From: Duganella sp. OV510
Lineage (GTDB): Bacteria > Pseudomonadota > Gammaproteobacteria > Burkholderiales > Burkholderiaceae_D
Direction: 5' to 3'
DNA length: 64,000 nucleotides
NCBI RefSeq assembly: GCF_900100205.1
Contig: NZ_FNEQ01000006.1
Span: forward strand, 186,001-250,000
Every line of letters starts with the position of its first letter. The first letter of the stretch is position 1. Below the pieces are notes generated by a model. The model had not been told where the DNA came from. It ran no database searches and worked only from the letters and a program-made list of their open reading frames with translations. A program made the position numbers and the translations under genes. This document shows positions 63,416-64,000 of the stretch, in pieces.

Positions 63416-64000
63416 ATGGCGGAACCGCAGCACATACTCGATTGCGATGTCCTGATCATCGGCGGCGGCATCAATGGCGCCGGCATCGCCCGTGATGCGG
63501 CCGGTCGCGGGCTGTCGGTCGTGCTGTGCGAAAAGGACGATCTGGCGTCGCACACCTCGTCCGCCTCGACCAAGCTGATCCACGGTGGCTTGCGCTATCT
63601 GGAGTATTACGAATTCAATCTGGTGCGCAAGGCGCTGATCGAGCGCGAGGTGCTGCTGCGCGCGGCGCCGCACATCATGCGGCCACTGCGCTTTGTCATG
63701 CCGCACGCGCCGGGCCAGCGGCCGGCGCTGCTGATCCGCGCCGGGCTGTTCCTCTACGATATGCTGGCGCGGCGCGAGTTGCTGCCGGCGTCGGCCGGCG
63801 TTAAGCTGCGCTGCCATCCGGCCGGCAAGCCGTTGCAGCCACAATTTACGCGCGGCTTCGAATATTCCGACGGCTGGGTCGACGATGCGCGGCTGGTGGT
63901 GCTGAACGCCATCGACGCCTGCGAGAAGGGCGCCACCATCCTGACCCAGGCGGTGTGCCAGAAGCTGGAACGCAAGGCCGCCGACTGGGAGGCGACGCTG
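63416..64000 (+). CDS. glpD: FAD-dependent glycerol-3-phosphate dehydrogenase, 5' part
   Basis: 195 codons are visible to the window edge, in frame. The N-terminal FAD-binding motif is DVLIIGGGINGAGIARDAAG, followed by the GlpD lines STKLIHGGLRYLEYYEFNLV and FTRGFEYSDGWVDDARLVVL. It oxidises glycerol 3-phosphate to dihydroxyacetone phosphate at the membrane, feeding electrons to quinone. ATG chosen with AAAGGG upstream. The family is about 500 residues, so most of the gene lies beyond the window. Confidence 0.95.
   Translation, partial: MAEPQHILDCDVLIIGGGINGAGIARDAAGRGLSVVLCEKDDLASHTSSASTKLIHGGLRYLEYYEFNLVRKALIEREVLLRAAPHIMRPLRFVMPHAPGQRPALLIRAGLFLYDMLARRELLPASAGVKLRCHPAGKPLQPQFTRGFEYSDGWVDDARLVVLNAIDACEKGATILTQAVCQKLERKAADWEATL

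Overview
The window is about 62-65% GC by eye and densely coded. It looks like chromosomal sequence from a betaproteobacterium of the Burkholderiales, most likely Oxalobacteraceae (Massilia, Duganella or Janthinobacterium type). The basis is the bamD / rluD / pgeF / phaC / phaR / rimO neighbourhood, a class I PHA synthase with PhaR, and two MSHA-type pilus loci. No rRNA, tRNA, CRISPR array, prophage or IS transposase was recognised, and no gene-free gap exceeds about 180 bases.

Positions 1-21564 are a pilus region. A minus-strand MSHA-type set (ABC ATPase, MshM, MshL, TPR/MshN-like, MshE, and MshG running off the left edge) lies back to back with a second, nearly complete plus-strand set (MshE, MshG, AT-rich minor pilin, MshA, MshC, MshD, MshO, MshP, MshI, PilN-like, MshJ, MshK, MshL, MshM, MshN). 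Both MshE ATPases carry the N-terminal repeats of the c-di-GMP-binding MshEN domain. A degenerate HD-GYP protein abuts the end of the second set.

Positions 21565-30363 hold housekeeping and storage genes: aminotransferase, PIN protein, yaaA, bamD, rluD, pgeF, a small membrane protein, phaC and phaR. Positions 30395-39733 are a self-contained sugar locus: GH1 glucosidase, binding protein, two permeases, ATPase, TonB receptor and LacI repressor. Perfect 14-bp LacI-type palindromes lie in front of the glucosidase and the receptor. A perfect 22-bp inverted repeat separates the ATPase from the receptor.

Positions 39838-48398 hold rimO, an overlapping four-gene run (creatininase-like, YVTN propeller, cystathionine beta-lyase, hisC) and a DNA-repair pair (radical SAM protein plus DUF4130-UdgX fusion) behind a perfect LexA-type palindrome. 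Positions 48370-64000 contain a DUF4870 membrane protein, a hydrolase, a low-molecular-weight tyrosine phosphatase, a GAF-GGDEF cyclase, serB, mfd, a 5'-nucleotidase, a membrane GGDEF protein, a chemoreceptor with a CheR-type tail, a small membrane protein, a TetR regulator, PBP1A and the start of glpD.

The strongest leads are the paired MSHA loci with their c-di-GMP features, the compositionally foreign minor pilin, the operator-defined sugar regulon with its adjacent inverted repeat, and the SOS-type control of the UdgX module. None is clearly an undescribed system; novelty lies mostly in arrangement.
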